Source: Akkermansia sp. (GTDB lineage: Bacteria > Verrucomicrobiota > Verrucomicrobiia > Verrucomicrobiales > Akkermansiaceae). Taken from it: DNA of 38,040 nt. How positions within the stretch are numbered: position 1 is the first letter of the stretch; every line of letters begins with the position of its first letter. Under the pieces are notes generated by a model. The model did not search any database. It was given only the letters and a program-made list of their open reading frames with translations, and was not told the DNA's origin. Positions 17,852 to 24,664 of the stretch are shown here, piece after piece. Both the position numbers and the translations under genes were made by a program. The stretch is taken from assembly GCA_030536145.1 (NCBI GenBank), contig JAUNQN010000027.1, forward strand, positions 1 to 38,040. The letters are read 5' to 3'.

Positions 17852-18382
17852 ATGGCAAATACATCCCTTACACCGGAACTGAGCGCCTGCGCCATCAACC
17901 TGGCCGCAGCCTTCGCCCAGAGTCAGAAAATCGTCTCCGCCAAGGCCCGCATCGGCCTCTTCTACCAGAACCAGGAAGCCACGGACCTCTTCCGCAAGGT
18001 GAGCGAGTACGGCGAGGAGCTGCGCAACAAGCAGATGGCCGGCATGCAGCCGTCCGAGGAGGAGATTGCCAAGTTTGACGACATGCGCAAGGCCGTGGTG
18101 GCCAACCCGCTCTGCACCGGTTTCCTGGAGGCCCGCCAGGAGATTGACGAGATGCTGGCCACGGTGAACCAGTACCTCTGCATGGCCATCGACAACGGCT
18201 GCGCCCCCACGGATGAGGAGGTGGCCGCCGTGATGAGCCAGCAGATGAGCTCCTGCTCCTGCGGCTGCCACGGTGACGGCGGCTGCGAGGGCAACTGCGA
18301 GAACTGCGACGGCTCCTGCCACGAGGAAGGCCACGAGTGCTGCCACGGCAAGGACGGCGAGGGCTGCTGCCACAAGCACTAA
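17852..18382 (+). CDS. YlbF/YmcA-like protein with a Cys/His-rich C-terminal tail
   Basis: The protein has 176 residues. Residues 1 to about 130 are a helical YlbF/YmcA (Com_YlbF) type domain: ACAINLAAAFAQSQKIVSAKARIG, then KVSEYGEELRNKQMAG and VAAPLCTGFLEA-type helices, with NPLCTGFLEARQEIDEMLATVNQYL as the clearest part. The last 44 residues are extraordinary, with 11 Cys and 6 His in motifs such as CSCGCHGDGGC and CCHGKDGEGCC. In Bacillus, YlbF and YmcA work with YaaT and bind iron-sulfur clusters, and Cys residues near their C-termini take part. Here the tail could bind iron-sulfur, zinc or copper; that is inference. ATG 17852 is chosen by promoter position and domain start. The next gene is 29 bases away. 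Confidence 0.75.
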   Translation: MANTSLTPELSACAINLAAAFAQSQKIVSAKARIGLFYQNQEATDLFRKVSEYGEELRNKQMAGMQPSEEEIAKFDDMRKAVVANPLCTGFLEARQEIDEMLATVNQYLCMAIDNGCAPTDEEVAAVMSQQMSSCSCGCHGDGGCEGNCENCDGSCHEEGHECCHGKDGEGCCHKH

Positions 18383-18411
18383 TTTCCAGAGACAAACCGT
18401 TTTCAGCCGCC

Positions 18412-20232
18412 ATGCCTGAAGCACCGGAAAAGAGACGCGTGCAGGGCATGGCGGCGCTTTTGTGCCTGCTTGCCGCGCTGCTGGCATGGCCCGTGTATTC
18501 CGGCATGGCCGGGCTGCAGAACTGGGAGGGGGCGTTCCACCCCGCGCCGGGCCTGTGGGCGGCGCTGGCATTGCTGGCCGCCGCCGCGTGCGGCATGGTG
18601 GCGGCGCGCCGCCTGGGCAAGCCCGTGCTGCCGGGCATCCTGCGCCTGGCGGGTATCATCCTGCTGGCGGTGGTGTATGACTGCTGCTGCAACCAGCGCG
18701 CCTGGATGGCGCCGTGGCAGCTGCACCTGCCCATGTTCATGGCGGCGGCGCTGCTGTGCGTGCTGTGGGCGCTGCTGCGCAAGTGGGCGCTGGTGCTGTG
18801 GGTGCCTTTCATGTTCCTGGAGCTGCTGCAGCTGGGCTGCTATGTGCAGTACGGCTCCTGCCTGAATTCCCTGGTGGTGGCGGAAAGCCTGGAATGCTCC
18901 ATGGAGGAGGCCCTGGCCTACATTACCCCGCTGAACCTTTGCCTGTTGGCCGCAGCCTGCGCGCTCATCTACGGCCTGTGCCGCCTGCAGGTGTGGATTC
19001 TGCGCCCCTGCCGCCGCCTGGCCCTGCTGAACACTGGGCTGCTCTCCGGGGCGTTTGCCCTGGGGTTTGCCGCCCTGGTCCCGCCCCACCACCAGAGTGA
19101 AATCTACTACTGGCCCGCCGCCGAATACGCGCGGCTCTATACTACCTTTGCGGAGGCCCTGGGCAACAACGGCGTGGTCATAGAGACTGCCGAGAACCTG
19201 CCCAGCGCCGCAGACCCCGCCCCGCGCGGTTCCGTGCTGCACGGGCAGGAGGGGGTGGTGCTGGTGCTGCATGTGGGTGAGAGCGTGCGCTCCGACCACA
19301 TGAGCCTGAACGGCTACGGACGGGACACCACCCCCTGGCTCCGCTCCCTGCCGGGCCTGGTGAACTACCCGGACTGCATTTCCGCTGCGTGCGATACCTG
19401 CCGGGCGGAAATCGCCATCCTCACGGATGCGCGGCGCGACCTAGTCTCCGGCCCCCCGGAGCACCGCCCGCATGTGGGCTCCGTGCTGGATATACTGGAT
19501 GCCGCGGGATTCGGCGTGTACAGCTTCTTCGGCCAGCGCGTGGCGCAGCAGCTCAAGTACGACCGCGTGGTGCGCGTGCTCACCCGCTGCTCCCGGGCGC
19601 GGTTCAACGCCCCCGGCATGCCCTGGACCTCCGTGCCGCAGATGGAGGGCGTGCTCCGGCAGAACCCGCGCCAAAACATGGTGTTCTTCATCAACAACGA
19701 GGGCAGCCACACCCCCTTCAACAATTTCGATCCCGCCGCTGCCCCCTTCCTGCCCGCCACCTCCAGTTTCCAGGCCCCTTCCGCCCAGGCGGAGAAGGTG
19801 ACCAATGCGTATGACAACACCATCCACTACACGGATGAGTACATGCGCCGCGTGGCCGCCCTGCTCCAGGGCCGCCCCTTTGTGTACCTGTACGTGAGCG
19901 ACCACGGCGAATACCTGGGCGACGATGGTATTTGGGGCCGTGCCGCCATGGGTGACAATACCGCCCGCTACCACGCCACGCAGGGCTGCCGCGTGCCCCT
20001 GCTCGTGTTCTGCTCCCCGGAGTTCACCGCCCTGCATCCCCACTTTGCCCAAGCGCTGGACTCCCTGCGCTCCCACAGCTCCATGCGCGTGGGGCATGAG
20101 CATGTTTTCCACACCCTGCTGGGGCTTTTCGGTATCAGCAGCCCGTATTACAATCCCGCGCTGGATCTCACCGCACCCTCCGCTGAACCCTATTCCGGCC
20201 CCATGCCGCAGGACTCCGCCGCCTGCCCGTAA
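18412..20232 (+). CDS. Phosphoethanolamine transferase-like inner-membrane sulfatase-fold enzyme (EptA/CptA type)
   Basis: The protein has 606 residues. The N-terminal third holds about five hydrophobic segments (for example AALLCLLAALLAWPVYSG and LWAALALLAAAACGM). The C-terminal domain is an alkaline-phosphatase/sulfatase fold with the family motifs LHVGESVRSDHMSLNGYGRDTTPWL (metal-binding Glu), a CDTCRAE segment with the likely nucleophile Thr329, and YVSDHGEYLGDDG (metal-binding Asp-His). EptA/CptA enzymes transfer phosphoethanolamine from phosphatidylethanolamine to lipid A or core sugars and can lower polymyxin sensitivity. The normal CGTAT nucleophile motif is altered to CDTCR here, so the exact acceptor is uncertain. 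It probably shares the promoter of the gene 29 bases upstream. ATG 18412 begins just before the first membrane segment. Confidence 0.85.
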   Translation: MPEAPEKRRVQGMAALLCLLAALLAWPVYSGMAGLQNWEGAFHPAPGLWAALALLAAAACGMVAARRLGKPVLPGILRLAGIILLAVVYDCCCNQRAWMAPWQLHLPMFMAAALLCVLWALLRKWALVLWVPFMFLELLQLGCYVQYGSCLNSLVVAESLECSMEEALAYITPLNLCLLAAACALIYGLCRLQVWILRPCRRLALLNTGLLSGAFALGFAALVPPHHQSEIYYWPAAEYARLYTTFAEALGNNGVVIETAENLPSAADPAPRGSVLHGQEGVVLVLHVGESVRSDHMSLNGYGRDTTPWLRSLPGLVNYPDCISAACDTCRAEIAILTDARRDLVSGPPEHRPHVGSVLDILDAAGFGVYSFFGQRVAQQLKYDRVVRVLTRCSRARFNAPGMPWTSVPQMEGVLRQNPRQNMVFFINNEGSHTPFNNFDPAAAPFLPATSSFQAPSAQAEKVTNAYDNTIHYTDEYMRRVAALLQGRPFVYLYVSDHGEYLGDDGIWGRAAMGDNTARYHATQGCRVPLLVFCSPEFTALHPHFAQALDSLRSHSSMRVGHEHVFHTLLGLFGISSPYYNPALDLTAPSAEPYSGPMPQDSAACP

Positions 20233-20235
20233 TAA

Positions 20236-20259
20236 GCCCCGCCCGCGGTATCCCGGGGC
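20236..20259 (-). terminator. Possible terminator of the broken IdeS/PEP-CTERM gene
   Basis: A 6-bp GC stem (20236-20241 with 20254-20259) is followed on the minus strand by TTATTA. It lies 34 bases past the minus-strand stop and just after the plus-strand stop at 20232. The T-run is poor. Confidence 0.35.
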
Positions 20260-20292
20260 AGGGCTGGATTGTGCGTGAAAGGGGCAGGGGCC

Positions 20293-21580
20293 TTACTTCC
20301 TCCTGCTGCGTGCCATCAGCCCGCAGAGGGCCGGCAGGGAGAGCGTACCCGTGGCGGGTTCGGGGACGTCGGGAGCGGCGGCAAGGGTTACGTTCAGGCG
20401 GGCTGTCATGTACAGGTCCGTTCCGCTGATTTCGTACTTCAGGCTCTCGATGCTTATATCCGCCGTCAGGTTCTTGGCTGCCAGCTCGGAATCATCCTCA
20501 CTCAGGATAAAGGTGGTGCGGTCTGCGTATGATGAAAGGTCCCCATATACGGAGTCCAAATCATACATGGCCATGCTGTTGACTCCGGAAATAAGCTGCA
20601 AACCCGTCAGGGTTACAGAGAAGGTGCGTCCGATGGCACTTGCCAGGTCGTTCGTATTGGCGCTGCGCTCCAGGATATTTTCACCCAACGCAAAGGTGAA
20701 TTCCGGATTGTCCAGCGTCAGGGATTGCGAGTTCATGTTGATGGTGGAATACGTACCGCTATTCCAGCCGCTCGCACCTTCCTTGGCATAGTTCCTCCAG
20801 CTCAAGGCGTCATCAATGGAGTATAACAGCTTGGCCTCGTGGACCTCCAAGGCTCCTTGATAGCTCTGCAATCCCGGGGAGTTGCCAACCACCAGGGTGC
20901 TGCCCTTTTGCAATATCGTATTTCCGAACTTGCCGCTGCCTTTCAATCAATTGGGTATCGGTGTCATACTCGATACCCCAGAGCGTTTCGGCATGTCCCT
21001 GCTTGCCGGAAATAAAGTTGAGCCCCACCGCATAGCCGTTCCTCATGTAATCCACCAGGGTGCTTGCCAGCGTTGTAGCCTGATTGTATGAGGCACTACG
21101 CAAGGTGGTGAAATTGGCAGGGGTGACATTCTTTTCCACCACACCGCCATACAGGTGGTCGCGGTAATAGCCGCCGCTGGAAACAGCCCTGGTCTTGTAC
21201 TGCAGTTCCGCGCTGGTGGAACCTGTGCCTGTCCCGTCAAACCACCATTCCACACCTTTGGATATAATACCGCCATCGTTGATAAATGTGTTCTTGTATA
21301 TATCCCAAACGGCATCTACTCCCCACGGGTCGCCCTCCTTTTGGTAGTCGGGGTTCTGGGATTGCCACCAGGCTATCAGGTTGCTGCTGGTGGCAGCCCA
21401 GCACAGCAGTCCGTCACCGGACCATGATTTGCTGGCATCAAACCAGCCGGTTGCTGTGGACCAGTTGCCCTCTTCCACAAATTCTATACCTTTTACGGTA
21501 ATCAGTTCACCCCTTGCAGTCAGCGGAGACAGGGGCGTGAGTGCGGCTATCAGGGAGAGGAGAGACAGGGTCTTTTTCAT
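20293..21580 (-). pseudogene. Broken IdeS/Mac-like cysteine protease joined out of frame to a PEP-CTERM surface segment
   Basis: From ATG 21580 a signal peptide (MKKTLSLLSLIAALTPLSPL) leads into an IdeS/Mac-like domain: DGLLCWAATSSNLIAWWQ gives the catalytic Cys60, and QGHAETLWGIEYD gives the His196. The frame then leaves the family at about 20950. The other half is in a different frame, opens right after a TGA at 20947-20949, and reads LKGSGKFGNTILQKG and VVGNSPGLQSY, ending VPEPATGTLSLPAL with RSRRK. This second half resembles the C-terminal cassette of the 3553-6111 protein. The IdeS Asp region expected about 20 residues after the His is absent, so a deletion plus frameshift is more likely than a simple one-base error. 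IdeS proteases cleave IgG hinge regions in streptococci; the substrate of Akkermansia-like members is unknown. Confidence 0.7.
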
Positions 21581-21628
21581 CGTATGTAGGTTCAGTCGGT
21601 TGGTTGGCGGGCAGTACTTGTGGCACCA

Positions 21629-21654
21629 TGTATACAGGATGAATAATGCTGTAT
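21629..21654 (-). promoter_or_regulatory. 23-bp dyad, copy 1, overlapping the -10 of the IdeS/PEP-CTERM gene
   Basis: Arms ATACAGGAT (21632-21640) and ATGCTGTAT (21646-21654) flank a 5-base spacer, with one mismatch in nine pairs. On the minus strand a TATACA -10 (21629-21634) overlaps the dyad by 3 bases. No good -35 exists at the right distance. The predicted start lies about 40 bases before ATG 21580. Confidence 0.55.
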
Positions 21655-21670
21655 GCCGCAGCGGCACGGC

Positions 21671-21695
21671 AAAGGCCCGGGGTGGCCGGGCCTTT
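21671..21695 (-). terminator. Terminator of the metal ATPase operon
   Basis: A perfect 10-bp stem (21671-21680 with 21686-21695) has a 5-base loop and ends in TTT on either strand. It lies 28 bases past the ATPase stop. The T-run is short, so efficiency is uncertain. Confidence 0.6.
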
Positions 21696-21722
21696 GGGGT
21701 ATGGGTGTGGGGGAGGGAGGCA

Positions 21723-23840
21723 TCAAGCGGCGTCCGGCTCCCCGTCCTCTTGCCGGGGGAGCATGGGGCGCGTGCTCATGGCGCACACGCCCACGGTGGA
21801 GGCATTGTGCAGGAATGCGGAAAGCACCGGGGGCAGGGCACCCATGGCAGCCAGGCCGATGAGGCCGGAGTTGAACCCGGTGATGAAGCGGTAGTTCCGG
21901 CGGATGCGGCGCATGGCGGCGGTGGCCAGTTCCCGCAGGTCCAGCAGGGAATCCAGGGAGTTGTGCACGAGGGTGATGTCGGATACCTCACGCGCCAGGT
22001 CAGCGGAGTCTTTCATGGAGATGGCGGCATCTGCCACGGACATGGCGGGGGAATCGTTCACGCCGTCTCCCACCATGATGACGCGGCGGCCCTCCTCCTT
22101 TAGCCTGCGGATGATTTCCGCCTTGTCCTCCGGCAGGACCTGGGCGCGGAATTCGTCGATATCCAGCTTGCGCGCGACGCATTCTGCGGCGTTTCGGCTG
22201 TCTCCCGTGAGCATGATGATGCGGGAGATGCCGGCCCGGCGCAGCCCGGCGACAACCCCGGCGGCCTCCGGGCGCAGGGTGTCGGAGAGGCAGATGCAGC
22301 CTGCCAGCGAGCCGCCGATGGCCAGGTAGATGACGGAATAGCCGTTGGCCTGTTCACGGATGCAATCCAGCTGCGCCTGGGTGGCCTGCACGTGTTCGTC
22401 CTCCAGCACATAGTGGGCGCTGCCCACCAGGGCGGGCCGGCCGTGCAGGGTGGTGTTCACCCCGTGGGCCACCACATAGTTCACCTCGGCGTGCTGCTCC
22501 TCGTGCCGCAGGCCGCGGCGCGCGGCCTCGTTCACAATGGCGCGTGCCATGCTGTGGGGAAAGTGCTCCTCTATGCAGGCGGCGTGGCGCAGCACCTCAT
22601 CCTCTGCATACGGGGCAAAGGCAATCACTTTCACCACGGACGGCTCCGCCGTGGTGAGCGTGCCGGTCTTGTCGAACACGATGGTATCCGCCTCGGCCAG
22701 GGCCTCCAGGTACTTGCCGCCTTTGATGACCAGGCCGCGGTTTACCCCCTCCTTCATGGCAGAGGATACGGTGATGGGTGTGGAGAGCTTGAGTGCGCAT
22801 GAGTAGTCTACCGTGAGCACGGCCATGGCGCGGGCCACACTGCGGGTAAGCAGCCAGGTGGCGGCTGCTGCGGCCAGGCTGTACGGCACGATGCGGTCCG
22901 CCAAATGCTCTGCACGTGCCTGCACGCGGGCTTTCAGCTCCTCTGCATTGTCGATGAGGGCCATGATGCGGCTGATACGCGTCTCACTGCTCACGGACTG
23001 CACGCGCAGCACCAGGCTGCCGGTCACCACGGTGGTGCCTGCATAGGCCATCAGCCCCGGGCGCTTGGGCGCGGGTGCGGATTCACCGGTCATGTAGGCC
23101 TCGTTCGCCTCTGCCTCGCCGCTCTCCACCACGCCGTCCACGGGTATCATGGAACCTGCGCGCACCACAATCAGGTCTCCCGCGGAAATATCGTCCAAGG
23201 GTACGGAAACCTCTGTGCCGCCGCGCAGCAGCCACACGTGGTCTATGTTCAGGGCCAGGCTCTCCTTCAGCGCTCCGCGCGCCTTTTGCAGGGTGTGCTG
23301 CTGCAGCAGGTCCGATACCCCCAGGAGGAACATGATGGAGTTTGCCCCCCTGTACTCCCGCATGTAGAGGGAAAGGCCGATGGACACGGCATCCAGCACC
23401 GGTACATCCAGCCGCAGCCTGCACAGGGAGCGCAATCCTTCCACCAGGTAGCGGCGGTACCGCAGCAGCGCCAGCGGCAGCACAAGCCATGAGGGAACGA
23501 TAAAGCGCATGACGACATGCCGCAGGCACATCAGCGCCAGTTTGCGGTGAAAACTGCCATCCAGCCGCCGCGCCAGCGTGCGCCCGCGCAGCGGGGTCTC
23601 CGGCAGGGCTGCGGGGTTCTCCGCCGCTGCCAGCGTATCCAGCACTGCCCCGCGCCGCCCCGGCGGGAAACACAGCAGAAGGCTGCCGTTCACAGGGCAT
23701 GCCTCCACCCGCTGCAGGCAGGGCAGCCGCTGCAGCAGCAATTCCTCCAATGTGGCGCCCTGGCCCCCGGTAAACCTTGCACCGGATGCCAGGCGCAGCC
23801 TGAGCCGCCCCGGCAGTTCATGCCGTATTATGTATTCCAT
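21723..23840 (-). CDS. P1B-type heavy-metal translocating ATPase with an SCALKLSTP membrane motif
   Basis: The protein has 705 residues from ATG 23840, chosen because MEYIIRHELPGRLRLRL is the usual N-terminal ferredoxin-like (HMA_2-type) start; a longer frame to 23942 is low-complexity. Landmarks in order are the TGES actuator loop (about residue 249), the metal-site helix VDYSCALKLSTPI (about 344), the phosphorylated Asp in DKTGTLT (about 389), HP-like HFPHSMARAIV, and GDGVNDSPAMSVADAAI. The usual CPC/SPC site is replaced by SCALKLSTP, a variant I associate with ATPases of the mycobacterial CtpC type. It lacks CxxC metal-binding repeats. Efflux of Zn or Mn is inference. The PacL-like gene lies 76 bases upstream in the same direction, so they are probably cotranscribed. 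Confidence 0.9.
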   Translation of the reverse strand: MEYIIRHELPGRLRLRLASGARFTGGQGATLEELLLQRLPCLQRVEACPVNGSLLLCFPPGRRGAVLDTLAAAENPAALPETPLRGRTLARRLDGSFHRKLALMCLRHVVMRFIVPSWLVLPLALLRYRRYLVEGLRSLCRLRLDVPVLDAVSIGLSLYMREYRGANSIMFLLGVSDLLQQHTLQKARGALKESLALNIDHVWLLRGGTEVSVPLDDISAGDLIVVRAGSMIPVDGVVESGEAEANEAYMTGESAPAPKRPGLMAYAGTTVVTGSLVLRVQSVSSETRISRIMALIDNAEELKARVQARAEHLADRIVPYSLAAAAATWLLTRSVARAMAVLTVDYSCALKLSTPITVSSAMKEGVNRGLVIKGGKYLEALAEADTIVFDKTGTLTTAEPSVVKVIAFAPYAEDEVLRHAACIEEHFPHSMARAIVNEAARRGLRHEEQHAEVNYVVAHGVNTTLHGRPALVGSAHYVLEDEHVQATQAQLDCIREQANGYSVIYLAIGGSLAGCICLSDTLRPEAAGVVAGLRRAGISRIIMLTGDSRNAAECVARKLDIDEFRAQVLPEDKAEIIRRLKEEGRRVIMVGDGVNDSPAMSVADAAISMKDSADLAREVSDITLVHNSLDSLLDLRELATAAMRRIRRNYRFITGFNSGLIGLAAMGALPPVLSAFLHNASTVGVCAMSTRPMLPRQEDGEPDAA

Positions 23841-23916
23841 GACCGTGAAAAAGGCAGCGGCACCTTCCTCCCCTCCCGCAGCCGGGCGGCAGGAAAGCGC
23901 CGCTGCATGGGTTGCA

Positions 23917-24132
23917 TCAGGCCTGCTTGGCTGCCTCTGCACGGGCCTCGGCGCACAGGTCCTCGACGTCCTGCTTTATGGTGGCAATCTGGCTGTTCAC
24001 CTTCTCCTTGGTCAATATGCCCTTGGCCAGGGTGTTCACGCACAGCTTGCGGGTTTTCGGGCTGCATGCCACGCTCTTCGTCAGTACTGCGGCAGCCACG
24101 CCGCCCAGGAAATAAATCAGGTTCTTTGTCAT
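23917..24132 (-). CDS. Small PacL-like membrane protein, partner of the metal ATPase
   Basis: This 71-residue protein has one N-terminal membrane helix (NLIYFLGGVAAAVLTKSVAC). It then has a basic SPKTRKLCVN turn and an amphipathic, possibly coiled-coil helix (TKEKVNSQIATIKQDVEDLCAEARAEAAK). This plan (membrane helix, RK-rich turn, Glu/Ala helix) and the position directly before a P1B ATPase match the DUF1490/PacL proteins beside CtpC in mycobacteria. Those stabilise the pump and form membrane efflux platforms. It lacks the acidic-His metal-binding tail of PacL1 but has three Cys. The homology is judged by eye, so partner status is an inference. A promoter and an operator-like dyad precede it. 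Confidence 0.7.
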   Translation of the reverse strand: MTKNLIYFLGGVAAAVLTKSVACSPKTRKLCVNTLAKGILTKEKVNSQIATIKQDVEDLCAEARAEAAKQA

Positions 24133-24144
24133 AGTTGTTAAAAT

Positions 24145-24160
24145 GTTAGATTTTCCTAAC
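24145..24160 (-). promoter_or_regulatory. Operator-like inverted repeat at the predicted start of the pacL-like transcript
   Basis: GTTAG and CTAAC (24145-24149, 24156-24160) flank six AT-rich bases. The core TTAG-N6-CTAA resembles DtxR/MntR-type metal-repressor boxes. It lies at the expected transcription start, where a bound repressor would block initiation. No DtxR/MntR gene is in the window. Confidence 0.45.
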
Positions 24161-24167
24161 AGAGCAA

Positions 24168-24196
24168 AAGATACTATCGTGTCGGCATGTTGTCAA
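24168..24196 (-). promoter_or_regulatory. Promoter of the pacL-like/metal ATPase operon
   Basis: On the minus strand a perfect TTGACA (24191-24196), a 17-bp spacer and TATCTT (24168-24173) precede the gene. The leader to ATG 24132 is about 30 bases and contains the dyad at 24145-24160. Confidence 0.65.
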
Positions 24197-24228
24197 GGAT
24201 AAAGTTTGAATTAACTAACATTGTGGTC

Positions 24229-24259
24229 AAAAAAAGCGCCCTGCCGAAAGGCAGGGCGC
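24229..24259 (-). terminator. Terminator of the ftsH-rsfS unit
   Basis: On the minus strand a 10-bp GC-rich stem (24250-24259 with 24236-24245) with a TTTC loop is followed by seven T (24229-24235). It lies 22 bases past the rsfS stop and insulates the pacL-like operon. Confidence 0.92.
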
Positions 24260-24281
24260 GGCAAGGGGGAGGGGTGGCGGT

Positions 24282-24635
24282 TCAGTGCTCCGGGGTCCAG
24301 TCTATGCGGTTCTCCGGCTTCCAGAACTGCTCCAGGCTGTAGAAGTCGCGCACCTCTGCGGCCATCACGTGAATCATCACGTCGATGTAGTCCAGGACGG
24401 ACCAGAGGGCGTTCGGGGTACGCTCGGCGTAAACGGCGGCGACGTTGAATTTCTCCTCGATTTCCTCGTCGATGTTGCGGAGGACGGCGCGGAGGTGTGG
24501 CACGGAGGTGGCGGTGCAGACGATGGCGAAGTCCGTGAGGTTGGAGGAGCCGCGGAGGTCATACACGGCGATGTCGGTGGCCTTGGCGTTGTCTGCGGCC
24601 TGTGCGCATGCAAGGGCTAGTTCCTGGCTGGTCAT
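24282..24635 (-). CDS. rsfS: Ribosome silencing factor RsfS (YbeB/Iojap)
   Basis: RsfS binds ribosomal protein L14 (uL14) and blocks subunit joining when nutrients are scarce; it also serves late large-subunit assembly. The 117-residue protein has the full family pattern: ATDIAVYDLRGSSNLTDFAIVCTATSVPHLRAV near the start, then NALWSVLDYIDVMIHVMAAEVRDFYSLEQFW at the end. It follows ftsH by 29 bases, so it is probably the last gene of the minus-strand unit, and a strong terminator follows it. Confidence 0.95.
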   Translation of the reverse strand: MTSQELALACAQAADNAKATDIAVYDLRGSSNLTDFAIVCTATSVPHLRAVLRNIDEEIEEKFNVAAVYAERTPNALWSVLDYIDVMIHVMAAEVRDFYSLEQFWKPENRIDWTPEH

Positions 24636-24664
24636 GGTAGTAGTAGTGTAATCAGGGTTGGTGG

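Noticed and set aside
24168..24196. Fourth copy of the 23-bp dyad in the pacL-like promoter (ACAACATGCCGA)
   Set aside because: Only one half and the spacer resemble the other copies; the second arm has no match, so chance similarity is likely.
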